Part shown: positions 1 to 7,254 of the stretch, in pieces | Layout of the letters: every line of letters begins with the position of its first letter | Numbering within the stretch: position 1 is the first letter of the stretch | From: Taibaiella lutea | GTDB taxonomy: Bacteria; Bacteroidota; Bacteroidia; Chitinophagales; Chitinophagaceae | Direction: 5' to 3' | NCBI RefSeq assembly: GCF_008629695.1 | Contig: NZ_VWSH01000001.1 | Location: 1,081,990 to 1,145,989, forward strand | Length of the DNA: 64,000 bases | Notes under the pieces: generated by a model | What the model was told of the DNA's origin: nothing | Database searches by the model: none | What the model saw: only the letters and a program-made list of their open reading frames with translations | Position numbers and translations under genes: made by a program

Positions 1-1457
1 TGTTGGATAAAGATCCTAAGCCCGAACAACAAAAGTACCTCAACGTCATTCGTCAATCTGCAGATAATTTGTTAGTGATTATTAATGACATATTGGATCT
101 TTCAAAGATTGAAGCAGGAAAAATCGTTATTGAACAAATTGATTTTTCATTAAATGATTTAATATTCAGCGTTAAAGAAATAATGGCTTTAAAAGCAGAG
201 CAGAAAGGCCTTTCGCTGAAAGTGGAAGTGGACAAGCAAATACCCGACCGCCTGATTGGCGATCCAAACCGCATTAACCAGATATTCCTGAATCTGATTG
301 GTAATGCTATTAAGTTTACTGATCACGGCTCGGTGGTTCTTAAATGCAACATCCAATCGCAGGATACAGAAAAAATAATGCTCAAATTTAAAGTAAGCGA
401 CACAGGTATCGGTATTTCAGAAGAATATGTCGGCAAAATCTTTGAAAGCTTTACGCAGGCAGGAACAGATACAGCCAGAAAATTTGGAGGAACGGGCCTT
501 GGGCTTACTATTTCAAAGCAATTGGTTGACCTGATGGAAGGTGAAATTTCTGTAGAAAGCAAAGAAGGCGAAGGCACTACATTTATGGTTCTTATTCCTC
601 TGACTATTGCCAAAGAACAGAATGTAACACCCAAAACAGATCATATCAACGAGGAAGTGATGGAACAGTTGAAACACATTTCATTATTGTTGGTAGAAGA
701 CAATGAATTCAACCGTTTGGTAGCAGAAGACACCTTAATGGAATTATTACCGGAAATAAAAATTGATATTGCTGAGAACGGACAGATAGCTGTAAATAAA
801 GTACGCAATAATGATTATGATTTAGTGCTGATGGATATTCAGATGCCTATTATGAATGGCGTAGATGCAACAAGAACGATAAGAACAAGCTTACCAAAAG
901 AAAAAAGGAATATCGGCATTATTGCCATGACGGCCAATGTGTTGCAGGAAGACGTACAACAATATCTGAATGCAGGCATGAATGCATTTGTCAGCAAGCC
1001 TTTCCAGACCGAAGACTTATTATTGAAAATGGCAATGGTGCTGGAAGGCAATCCGTCAGACGTTAAACACAAAGAAGAAGATGTTTCAAAAGGAATCGGC
1101 AATTTGCAAACCTTGCCGGAACGTGTGACAGACATGGCTTTCCTGAATCAATTTACCGGCGGAAACCCTGAAAAGAAACGAAAATATGTCGGTATGTTTT
1201 TAGACAATGCTCCAAAGCTTCTGGAAAAAATAAAATCGGGCATGGCTACATTTGATTATGAAACTGTTAAAGTTGCAGCGCATTCCATGAAGCCACAATT
1301 GTCTTACATGGGTGTAAAAGAAGAGACAAGCAATATATTTCTGATTGAGCAAACGGCCGGCCAGAGCGCACATCGTGAAAATCTGCCTCAGTTGATAACA
1401 CAACTTGAAAGACTTTGCAATAAGGCTTTTGAAGAGCTTCATGAAGTAATAGACTAA
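1..1457 (+). CDS. Hybrid sensor histidine kinase, C-terminal part (truncated by window edge)
   Basis: The reading frame is open to the left edge, so the sensor region and the phospho-accepting H-box lie outside the window. What remains (numbered from the first full codon) is the end of a HisKA dimerisation helix (DILDLSKIEAGK, ~29-40), a HATPase_c domain with N-box (~90-104), G1 box DTGIGI and G2 box GGTGLGL (~162-168), a receiver domain with acidic pair E232-D233, phospho-acceptor Asp278 and Lys332, and a C-terminal Hpt domain whose likely His is 427 (AAHSMK). The order kinase-REC-Hpt means a complete internal phosphorelay from a membrane or PAS sensor to a separate output. The next gene is a stand-alone receiver protein, a plausible partner (inference). 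Domain identity is secure; the signal sensed is unknown because the N-terminus is missing. Confidence 0.93.
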   Translation, partial: LDKDPKPEQQKYLNVIRQSADNLLVIINDILDLSKIEAGKIVIEQIDFSLNDLIFSVKEIMALKAEQKGLSLKVEVDKQIPDRLIGDPNRINQIFLNLIGNAIKFTDHGSVVLKCNIQSQDTEKIMLKFKVSDTGIGISEEYVGKIFESFTQAGTDTARKFGGTGLGLTISKQLVDLMEGEISVESKEGEGTTFMVLIPLTIAKEQNVTPKTDHINEEVMEQLKHISLLLVEDNEFNRLVAEDTLMELLPEIKIDIAENGQIAVNKVRNNDYDLVLMDIQMPIMNGVDATRTIRTSLPKEKRNIGIIAMTANVLQEDVQQYLNAGMNAFVSKPFQTEDLLLKMAMVLEGNPSDVKHKEEDVSKGIGNLQTLPERVTDMAFLNQFTGGNPEKKRKYVGMFLDNAPKLLEKIKSGMATFDYETVKVAAHSMKPQLSYMGVKEETSNIFLIEQTAGQSAHRENLPQLITQLERLCNKAFEELHEVID

Positions 1458-1462
1458 GTACC

Positions 1463-1493
1463 TTTGACAAATCGAAAACTATTATTATCTTTC
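1463..1493 (+). promoter_or_regulatory. Bacteroidota-type promoter for the receiver gene
   Basis: TTTG at 1463-1466, a 19-bp spacer, then TATCTTTC at 1486-1493, close to the Bacteroidota -33/-7 consensus (TTTG / TAnnTTTG). It sits in the 63-bp gap after the kinase and 27 bp before the receiver start codon, so the receiver gene can probably be transcribed on its own. Confidence 0.5.
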
Positions 1494-1520
1494 GCAATAA
1501 AAATTTAAAAAGAACAACAT

Positions 1521-2027
1521 ATGGCAAATGATAGCAAGCGTTATCTGTTTTTAGTAGATGACGAACCCATTCAAAACGAGATGTTGAAAGATTACCTCAA
1601 CGAACGGTTTCTGTATGAAATAAAAGTATTTGATAATGGTGAAGATGCTATGCAAAGCATGCACTTAAACCCTGAAATCGTGGTTTTGGATTATCATTTA
1701 AGTTCGCAACACAAAGATGCCAAAAATGGTGTTGAAATTTTAAAGGCAATGAAGGACAAACATCCTGAAACGCAGATTATCGTGCTTTCCGGTCAGGACA
1801 AAATTGACGTTGCCGTTGATACTATGAAATATGGCGCTTATGACTATGTAGTAAAAGGCGAAAGTGCGTTCTCCCGTATTGAGAATTTAATCAATAACGC
1901 GAGCGAACTACATAAGATGAAAGTGATAAATAAAGGACAAAAAAATACCATTACATTACTTTCTACTGTAATAGGCTTGATTATTTTAGCTGCAGTTTAT
2001 TTTTTGGTGATAAAGCCGAGAATGTAA
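1521..2027 (+). CDS. Receiver-domain protein with C-terminal membrane anchor
   Basis: This 168-residue protein has a complete response-regulator receiver domain in residues 1-125: acidic pair Asp13-Asp14, phospho-acceptor Asp57 (VVLDYH), Ser90 (LSG) and Lys112. There is no DNA-binding or enzymatic output domain. After a short linker it ends in one hydrophobic helix (~143-164, ending VIKPRM), so it looks tail-anchored with the receiver in the cytoplasm. It follows a hybrid kinase carrying an Hpt domain by 63 bp and is closed by a strong terminator. It could act as a membrane-localised phosphate sink or scaffold in that phosphorelay (inference). Single-domain receivers are common; the tail anchor is the unusual part. 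Confidence 0.85.
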   Translation: MANDSKRYLFLVDDEPIQNEMLKDYLNERFLYEIKVFDNGEDAMQSMHLNPEIVVLDYHLSSQHKDAKNGVEILKAMKDKHPETQIIVLSGQDKIDVAVDTMKYGAYDYVVKGESAFSRIENLINNASELHKMKVINKGQKNTITLLSTVIGLIILAAVYFLVIKPRM

Positions 2028-2054
2028 TCAAACTAAATATTGACTGCTGATAAA

Positions 2055-2089
2055 GCGGGCATGTTCAAAAGAATATGCCCGCTTTTTTT
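2055..2089 (+). terminator. Rho-independent terminator after the receiver gene
   Basis: A GC-rich hairpin with arms GCGGGCAT and ATGCCCGC (2055-2082) is followed by seven T (2083-2089). It lies 28 bp after the stop codon of the receiver gene. Confidence 0.9.
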
Positions 2090-2123
2090 GTAAAAGGAGG
2101 AAGTTTAACTCAATAGAGCAAAT

Positions 2124-2148
2124 AAAAAATCCTTATGAAATAAGGATT
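2124..2148 (-). terminator. Putative terminator after tRNA-Gln copy 1
   Basis: On the minus strand, AATCCTTA and TAAGGATT form an 8-bp stem with a 5-nt loop, followed by a run of six T. It begins 16 bp beyond the tRNA 3' end. A second TAAGGATT repeat sits at 2151-2158. Confidence 0.55.
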
Positions 2149-2163
2149 CATAAGGATTGAATG

Positions 2164-2234
2164 TAGTTCCACCAGGATTCGAACCTAGACAAACAGAACC
2201 AAAAACTGTTGTGCTACCATTACACCATGGAACT
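2164..2234 (-). tRNA. tRNA-Gln (anticodon TTG), copy 1
   Basis: Read on the minus strand, this 71-nt gene has a 7-bp acceptor stem (AGTTCCA / TGGAACT) with discriminator A, a D-arm containing TAATGGTA, an anticodon loop TTTTGGT giving anticodon TTG (glutamine), and a T-arm with the invariant GTTCGAATC. The 3' CCA is not encoded. It is identical over its length to the tRNA at 15327-15397. A promoter lies directly upstream and a terminator directly downstream, so it is a single-gene transcript. Confidence 0.95.
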
Positions 2235-2251
2235 ATCACCGTTTGGGGATG

Positions 2252-2284
2252 CAAATGTAATAACCATTTATTTTATTTTCAAAA
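2252..2284 (-). promoter_or_regulatory. Promoter of tRNA-Gln copy 1
   Basis: On the minus strand TTTTG (2280-2284) and TACATTTG (2252-2259) are separated by 20 bp. They match the Bacteroidota -33 and -7 elements and end 17 bp before the tRNA 5' end. Confidence 0.65.
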
Positions 2285-2349
2285 ATTACAAAGATTTTTT
2301 CTGAGGAAACTGATTGAAATTCACGAAAATACTGTTCTTCGCCAAAAAC

Positions 2350-2377
2350 AAAAAACCTGAAAGTGTTATCTTTCAAG
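2350..2377 (-). terminator. Terminator after the aldehyde dehydrogenase gene
   Basis: On the minus strand CTTGAAAG and CTTTCAGG form an 8-bp stem (one G-T pair) around a 6-nt loop and are followed by six T. It lies ~60 bp past the dehydrogenase stop codon and just before the promoter of tRNA-Gln copy 1. Confidence 0.6.
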
Positions 2378-2439
2378 CTAAAGTATCTCTTGCTTCCTGA
2401 CAGTTGATATTGTTTAAATTCAATTTGCGTGGAGAAATC

Positions 2440-3870
2440 CTAATAAACAATCAATCTTCCCTCCGTCATTTCTTCCATGGCGTACCTTAGCCCCTCGCGG
2501 CCTAAACCGGAATCTTTTATGCCGCCGTATGGCATATGGTCTATCCTAAAACCGGGAATGTTATTCATGATTACGCCTCCAACCTCTAATTCTTCTGTTG
2601 CCAACTTGTAATTTTTGAATGAATTGGTAAATACCCCTGCTTGTAATCCATATTTAGAATCATTGGTCATTTTTATAGCTCCCTCAAAACTTTTTACACT
2701 TTCTAATACGGCAACAGGCCCAAAAACTTCTTCACTTACCACTTTCATTGTGCCATTGGTATTGGTGATTAAAGTAGGTTCGTACAAATTATGTTTGTCG
2801 CTTTTTATCATCCCGCCCAACAATATTTTTGCACCTTTATCTTTTGCTTCTTTTACCCAATCGTTGATTCTGTTTAAATGGCCTTTATCAATTACCGGCC
2901 CCACCAACACCTCACTTTCTTGTGCATTGCCTACTTTTAATTTCTTTATGGATTGAATGAACGCAGATTGAAAACGCTCAAATACATTTTCGTGGACAAA
3001 AATCCGCTGGGTGGAAATACAGATTTGCCCTGCATACAAATAAGCGCCTTTTGCAATGGTATCGGTAATGCTTTCCACATCCACATCTTCATCAACAATT
3101 ACCGAGGCATTGCCGCCCAGTTCCAACGTCACTTTTTTCTTTCCGCTAATGCTTTTTAAGTACCAACCTACTTTGTCGCTTCCTGTAAAAGATAATTTTG
3201 CTACCCGATTATCTTTCACCAGTTTTTCGGCTACAGGTATATCACAAACCAATACATTTATAACTCCTGCCGGATATCCAACTTCTTCCATCAAGCCTGC
3301 AAATGCCAAACAAGTTAAGGGCGCTTGTGGAGCTGGTTTAATAACAGTAGTACAGCCAACCGCCAAAGCAGGAGCCACTTTGTGCATCACTAAGTTCAAT
3401 GGAAAATTAAAAGGTGTGATACATGCCACTACGCCAACAGGAAAACGTTTGGTAAAAGCAGTTTTGCCCTCACCACTTCCCCAATCCATAGGCACCACCT
3501 CGCCTTTAAAACGGGTTGCTTCCTCTATCGCTAACCTTAAGGTAGTCAGACTTCTATCTACTTCATTAATGGCATACGAGCGTGGTTTTCCTCCCTCATT
3601 GATAATCAAATTAATAAACTCTTCTTTTCGCTCCACGAGTTTATTATACAAGCTACTCATCATTGTTGCCCGTTTGCCTGCAGACCATTTTTTTGTAACC
3701 TCGAAAGCCTCCAAAGCAGCAACAATGGCATCTTCCATTTGATTTTCAGTGGCTTGAGGCACTTTAGCCATTTCTGTTCCTTGGTATTTATCCAATACGA
3801 TTTGGAATTTTCCTGTACCTGCCGTTTCCCATTTTCCGGCTACAAAATTAGCGGATTGATATTTTTTCAT
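2440..3870 (-). CDS. NAD(P)-dependent aldehyde dehydrogenase
   Basis: A full-length (476 aa) member of the aldehyde dehydrogenase superfamily. Visible active-site elements are the cofactor-side TPFNFP loop with Asn155, general base Glu250 in LELGGN, the SFTGS cofactor motif (~227-231) and nucleophile Cys284 in GQICIS. It should oxidise an aldehyde to the acid (or an acyl intermediate) in the cytoplasm. The sequence resembles the succinate-semialdehyde / lactaldehyde / glyceraldehyde-3-phosphate type subfamilies, and the substrate cannot be fixed by eye. It is the last gene of a minus-strand set (KilA-N, leader, SnoaL-like, cupin), 112 bp after the cupin. A GabT-like aminotransferase lies at the other end of the block, so oxidation of an omega-amino-acid semialdehyde is a reasonable guess. 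Confidence 0.9.
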   Translation of the reverse strand: MKKYQSANFVAGKWETAGTGKFQIVLDKYQGTEMAKVPQATENQMEDAIVAALEAFEVTKKWSAGKRATMMSSLYNKLVERKEEFINLIINEGGKPRSYAINEVDRSLTTLRLAIEEATRFKGEVVPMDWGSGEGKTAFTKRFPVGVVACITPFNFPLNLVMHKVAPALAVGCTTVIKPAPQAPLTCLAFAGLMEEVGYPAGVINVLVCDIPVAEKLVKDNRVAKLSFTGSDKVGWYLKSISGKKKVTLELGGNASVIVDEDVDVESITDTIAKGAYLYAGQICISTQRIFVHENVFERFQSAFIQSIKKLKVGNAQESEVLVGPVIDKGHLNRINDWVKEAKDKGAKILLGGMIKSDKHNLYEPTLITNTNGTMKVVSEEVFGPVAVLESVKSFEGAIKMTNDSKYGLQAGVFTNSFKNYKLATEELEVGGVIMNNIPGFRIDHMPYGGIKDSGLGREGLRYAMEEMTEGRLIVY

Positions 3871-3982
3871 TGAATTTATTAGTTTATTGAATCACTTTTC
3901 TTCTTAAAACCGGATTTATCATTCGAACATTTTTCTGTTTTGATAGGATAATTTGTTACATGTGCATTTCTGAGCAGCTTGT

Positions 3983-4318
3983 TCATTCTACCTCCGTATA
4001 ATTCTCAATAATATCTTTCCTTGCCGGTGTCCAACAAGTGATGATTTCACCGGTTGGCGTGAGGCATTCCAGATTGTGCGGAAGATTGGTATGTACGTGC
4101 ACAGATTCTCCTGCCGTTAAAATGGTTTTCTCGCTTCCATTGGTGGCTTCAAATTTTCCGGAAAGTACCGTATTGGTTTCTTGGTTGGTGTGATGATGCG
4201 TACCGCTAAAGCCTTTACCTGTAAACCATAAGCGGGCAATCATCATTTCCTCTGTGTAAGAAATTACCTGAAGCGTCACATCGTCGTTTAGTTTATATTT
4301 TTTGTATTGCTTCTTCAT
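3983..4318 (-). CDS. Small cupin-domain protein
   Basis: A 111-residue single-domain cupin. Motif 1 is visible as GTHHHTNQE...G (metal ligands among His41-43 and Glu47, Gly54) and motif 2 supplies His81 (LPHNLE). The length is typical of Cupin_2 proteins, which bind a divalent metal and serve as dioxygenases, isomerases or small-molecule sensors. The gene starts 12 bp after the stop of the SnoaL-like gene, so the two are very probably co-transcribed. No catalytic function can be assigned from sequence alone. Confidence 0.85.
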   Translation of the reverse strand: MKKQYKKYKLNDDVTLQVISYTEEMMIARLWFTGKGFSGTHHHTNQETNTVLSGKFEATNGSEKTILTAGESVHVHTNLPHNLECLTPTGEIITCWTPARKDIIENYTEVE

Positions 4319-4330
4319 TTTTATTAAATT

Positions 4331-5233
4331 TTATGCCATTTTTTTCACTACATTCAGAAATTCATCTTGGTTAGAAATGACAATAATGGATTTTATTTTT
4401 CCATCCGCAGCAACTTCAATATGCAATGCTTCTCTTATTTCAAAGTCTTTTTGTGTGGGCTGATAAACCTTGTCTTTATAGTTAAAAATACCATCGTGTT
4501 TGCCGTGCATGGTATAGCCGATTGATGAACGGTTGGCCTCCACAACACTTCTGTCAACTTGATAGGTAATATTGGAAAATGAAGCGACACGGCTTTTTAT
4601 TGCTCCCATAAATGCATCAGCACCGTTAATCATTTTTCCGTTCCAGTTTACTTTTACATCACCGGCCAAAAGCTTTTTAAAGCCCTCCCAATTGCGAAAA
4701 TTGAAATGCCTTATATACCAATCAGTCGTTTTCGCCGTAACTTCTTTTGGCACAGACTCATCAATGGGATAAAGCGTTACTTGCTGATGTTCTTCAACGG
4801 TTTCTTCGCCTTTTATTTGTGCTACCAATTTGTCCAATTGTGTAATGGTGAGTAAGTCTTTCATTAATCCGTTTTCGTCCATCACAAAAAATTCGGCGCT
4901 CATCGCTTCCACTTTATTTCCGGTTGGTGCTAAATCGCCATATTTGCCTTTTTGTTCGCCTTGTAACAAATAATGAACAGCAGCAACGTTGTCTTCAACA
5001 ATAACAATGCGGTCCTTGAGGCGCATTCCGGGAAATGGCCCGTCGTAACGCTTGATGCGGGTTACGAAATTGTCCCGCCCCACCAATATGGCATTGTTGG
5101 AGTTGACATAAATATCTTCAGTTACCAACAAACCGTTTTTATCAAAGTCGCCCGCACTGAAGTTTATGTGGAATGCCGCACCATTTTCCCTGACTAAATT
5201 GGTGTAATCTGATGTTGTGTTTTGTGTTTCCAT
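4331..5233 (-). CDS. Tandem SnoaL/NTF2-like protein
   Basis: A 300-residue protein built of two NTF2-like alpha+beta cones, roughly residues 13-135 and 165-298. The hallmark pattern is seen twice: an N-terminal helix, a GADAFMGAIKSR-type helix, then alternating beta strands. Such folds occur in polyketide cyclases, ketosteroid isomerases and many uncharacterised ester-cyclase-like proteins. As annotated it begins METQNT with no signal peptide. However, the 25-codon ORF immediately upstream encodes a lipoprotein signal and ends in a slippery A-tract; a -1 shift there would run in frame into this ATG, giving a lipoprotein (see the leader entry and findings). A cupin follows 12 bp downstream. 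Function unknown. Confidence 0.75.
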   Translation of the reverse strand: METQNTTSDYTNLVRENGAAFHINFSAGDFDKNGLLVTEDIYVNSNNAILVGRDNFVTRIKRYDGPFPGMRLKDRIVIVEDNVAAVHYLLQGEQKGKYGDLAPTGNKVEAMSAEFFVMDENGLMKDLLTITQLDKLVAQIKGEETVEEHQQVTLYPIDESVPKEVTAKTTDWYIRHFNFRNWEGFKKLLAGDVKVNWNGKMINGADAFMGAIKSRVASFSNITYQVDRSVVEANRSSIGYTMHGKHDGIFNYKDKVYQPTQKDFEIREALHIEVAADGKIKSIIVISNQDEFLNVVKKMA

Positions 5234-5235
5234 TA

Positions 5236-5313
5236 CTACTTCTTTTTTTCTTTTGACTGATTGCAGGATATTAAACCTATTGCGGCAACCATCACTATTA
5301 ATGTTGATTTCAT
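5236..5313 (-). CDS. 25-codon lipoprotein signal peptide ORF (leader of the SnoaL-like gene)
   Basis: Translation gives MKSTLIVMVAAIGLISC followed by NQSKEKKK and a TAG stop: a complete type II signal peptide with lipobox and Cys17, but no mature domain. The ATG overlaps the KilA-N stop codon (ATGA), so it is likely to be translationally coupled. The ORF ends 2 bp before the ATG of the SnoaL-like gene, in another frame. One extra A in the seven-A run (or a -1 ribosomal shift) joins the two proteins exactly. It may be a frameshifted start of the SnoaL-like lipoprotein, a programmed frameshift, or a sequencing error in the homopolymer. Confidence 0.6.
   Translation of the reverse strand: MKSTLIVMVAAIGLISCNQSKEKKK
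5242..5248 (-). promoter_or_regulatory. Candidate -1 frameshift (slippery) heptamer
   Basis: In the reading frame of the leader ORF the minus strand reads GA[A AAA AAG] AAG TAG. A AAA AAG is the heptamer used for -1 frameshifting in E. coli dnaX. After slippage the codons are GAA GTA GTA ATG, leading in frame into the SnoaL-like gene. No downstream stimulatory hairpin was identified by eye. Confidence 0.4.
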
Positions 5314-6125
5314 TTTATTTTGTTTAAAGATTTACTTTCAACCAATGATTTCATTTGGGTTATGGCCACTTTGTTGAGTTGAATAAGCCTGTCGCCTTGC
5401 GATAAACCTTGTGCGATAAGCAATGCGTTTATACTTTCCATATTACTTAATACTACCAGTTGTTCCAGTGTTGCAGAGTCTCTTAAGTTTCCTTTTTTAT
5501 CAATATTGTTTTCTCTCCATTCTTTTGCCGTAACGCCAAAAAGTGCAACATTTAGTAAGTCGGCCTCGCTGACATAAACAAAGCTTGCTTGTTGTTTGGT
5601 AATTTCTTTCGGAATGAGGTTTTCTTTTATAGCGTCTGTATGAATTTGATAGTTTACTTTGGCCAATGTTCTTTGCAGGTTCCATTCTAATTTCAGACGC
5701 TCGTTCTCTTCGTTTTTTAAACGTTGAAATTCCTTAACTAATAGGAGTTGAAATCTAGGACTAATCCACATCCCAAAATGAAAGGCAATATCCTTATGGG
5801 CATAAGTTCCACCGTATCTTCCTGCTTTTGCAGTAATACCGACGGCATTTGTGGCTTCAATCCAATTTTTAACGGATAGCACAAAATTATTGCTGCCTGC
5901 CATATTTTTAATTGTACCGAATTCGGTATAATTAAAATCGGGATTGTATAGAGCCTCCCATTCTCCAATATATTCGATGGTGCTTTTAAGTGTGAGCCAT
6001 TTTATGATTATGACTTCCTGCATTTGGCTTTTAGCCATGTCTGTAAGCGAAATATAATCATCTTTATTTTTCGAAATGACGCTTATATCTTTACCCTGGA
6101 CGCTAATCTTTGTATTTTTCTCCAT
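5310..6125 (-). CDS. KilA-N domain protein
   Basis: A 271-residue protein whose first ~135 residues match the KilA-N DNA-binding domain: the DDYISLTDMAK start, a central helix with NWIEATNAVGI, and the signature GRYGGTYAHKDIAFHFGMWISPRF (103-125, abbreviated) leading into a helical VKEFQRLKNEE segment. The C-terminal half is helical and has no recognised domain. KilA-N proteins are found in phages and in scattered, often mobile, bacterial loci; their role in bacteria is not settled. It is preceded by a 32-bp palindrome and overlaps the lipoprotein leader by the ATGA arrangement. It is a likely accessory gene and a possible local regulator (inference). Confidence 0.85.
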   Translation of the reverse strand: MEKNTKISVQGKDISVISKNKDDYISLTDMAKSQMQEVIIIKWLTLKSTIEYIGEWEALYNPDFNYTEFGTIKNMAGSNNFVLSVKNWIEATNAVGITAKAGRYGGTYAHKDIAFHFGMWISPRFQLLLVKEFQRLKNEENERLKLEWNLQRTLAKVNYQIHTDAIKENLIPKEITKQQASFVYVSEADLLNVALFGVTAKEWRENNIDKKGNLRDSATLEQLVVLSNMESINALLIAQGLSQGDRLIQLNKVAITQMKSLVESKSLNKIK

Positions 6126-6219
6126 TGTTATACCCGTTTAATGATACAATATAAAAAATCCACTTCAGCTACTATCTTAATTACCTCGAATTGAGGGCAA
6201 TTAAAATCAAAACAGGCTC

Positions 6220-6251
6220 TTTTAAACCCATCGAATTCGATGGGTTTAAAA
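6220..6251 (-). terminator. 32-bp perfect palindrome after the C45 gene
   Basis: The dyad is centred at 6235/6236, core ACCCATCGAATTCGATGGGT, with A/T arms. It starts 4 bp after the stop of the C45-family gene. The stem is perfect; the A/T ends can supply the U-tract in either direction. It probably separates the upstream four-gene transcript from the KilA-N transcript. A protein-binding operator is the alternative. Confidence 0.65.
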
Positions 6252-6255
6252 ATAT

Positions 6256-7251
6256 TTACCCCTTACCAAAATCCCTCTTGTTTAAATTGTTGATATTCAC
6301 ATGCACCCGTTCTTCCTTAAAATTGTCAAAACTTTGCTTTATACTTTTATAAGGCCAGAAATAGGTGGCTGACAATTCTTCAATATCGTACTGAACACCA
6401 TATAAGGTGGCAAAATTTTTGTATAAATCTTTGTTGTACAGGGGTGCATAGAGGAACTTGCTTTGCATCTGTTCCCTTGAAATACCGGGAACGGCAATCA
6501 TTTCATCTAAAAATTGCTTCCGTTCTCTTGTCAGGGTCATTTCTTCATAAGCCGACCATTCCATTTTTTGCTGGTGGTTAGTAGCCACTTTTTCAAAATC
6601 TACAAAGGGCGTTTTCCCCGGAAAGAGGTACACTGTTCTATATTCGCCTTGCTTATCTATAATGGTAATGTTATAGCTCATGTGCGAGGGAATCTTCAAT
6701 AAGCAAGCTACGGCATCGGCAGTGCTGGTGCAGGTTTCTAAAATATAGCGCATAATTAAAGGTATGCCAAAGCCATCGCCACTTATGGTCTTTCCGCCAA
6801 AGGTTAATGAAATTGCCAATCCATCACCGTTAATGCCATCTAACAAGCCCCAATTACAATCAGAAGTTCCCATTACGGGCTTTAGCCAGTTGGTACAGAA
6901 TACGTTGCCCTCAAACCATTTCGGGTTATAATCGTAATTGCGGATAAGCGAAAACGGAGGTTTATTCCAGGCTACTTGCGTACAGCCGCTCATAAATGCC
7001 GGTGGATTGTACATGCTCAAATAACGGGCAACCAAATCTCCGCCTCCCGCCAAACGCACCACTTCTTCATAAATAGGCAATAATTCAGGCATGTATTTTT
7101 CTAATTGCCCAACTGAGGTCAAATATCCGGGACGTGCCAATAAATTATCCTGTAAGTACCAGTTTTTATAATATGGCCATGATTTATGGAAACATTTCTG
7201 CCACTTCTCTCCTACTTTATCTTCTTTTACACATTGAAGTGAAACAAGCAT
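6256..7251 (-). CDS. C45-family autoproteolytic acyltransferase/hydrolase (Ntn fold)
   Basis: A 331-residue protein resembling the acyl-CoA:6-aminopenicillanate acyltransferase family (peptidase C45). The diagnostic feature is Gly89-Cys90 in MSGCTQVAW: in this family the precursor cleaves itself there and the new N-terminal Cys becomes the nucleophile. Downstream hallmarks are RNYDYNP (~104-110), the GLLDGINGDGLAISLTFGG region and NITIIDKQG. Members transfer or hydrolyse acyl groups on amines or amino acids; the substrate here is unknown. The gene starts 3 bp after the ATP-grasp gene, indicating tight co-expression. A ligase making an amide beside an enzyme that breaks or swaps amides suggests a conjugate pathway (inference). 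Confidence 0.8.
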   Translation of the reverse strand: MLVSLQCVKEDKVGEKWQKCFHKSWPYYKNWYLQDNLLARPGYLTSVGQLEKYMPELLPIYEEVVRLAGGGDLVARYLSMYNPPAFMSGCTQVAWNKPPFSLIRNYDYNPKWFEGNVFCTNWLKPVMGTSDCNWGLLDGINGDGLAISLTFGGKTISGDGFGIPLIMRYILETCTSTADAVACLLKIPSHMSYNITIIDKQGEYRTVYLFPGKTPFVDFEKVATNHQQKMEWSAYEEMTLTRERKQFLDEMIAVPGISREQMQSKFLYAPLYNKDLYKNFATLYGVQYDIEELSATYFWPYKSIKQSFDNFKEERVHVNINNLNKRDFGKG

Positions 7252-7254
7252 ATT

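Noticed and set aside
2157-2360. Plus-strand ORF of 67 codons beginning near the first tRNA
   Set aside because: It reads through the antisense of tRNA-Gln; the same peptide start occurs at 15269-15457 over copy 2, which is explained by the identical tRNA.
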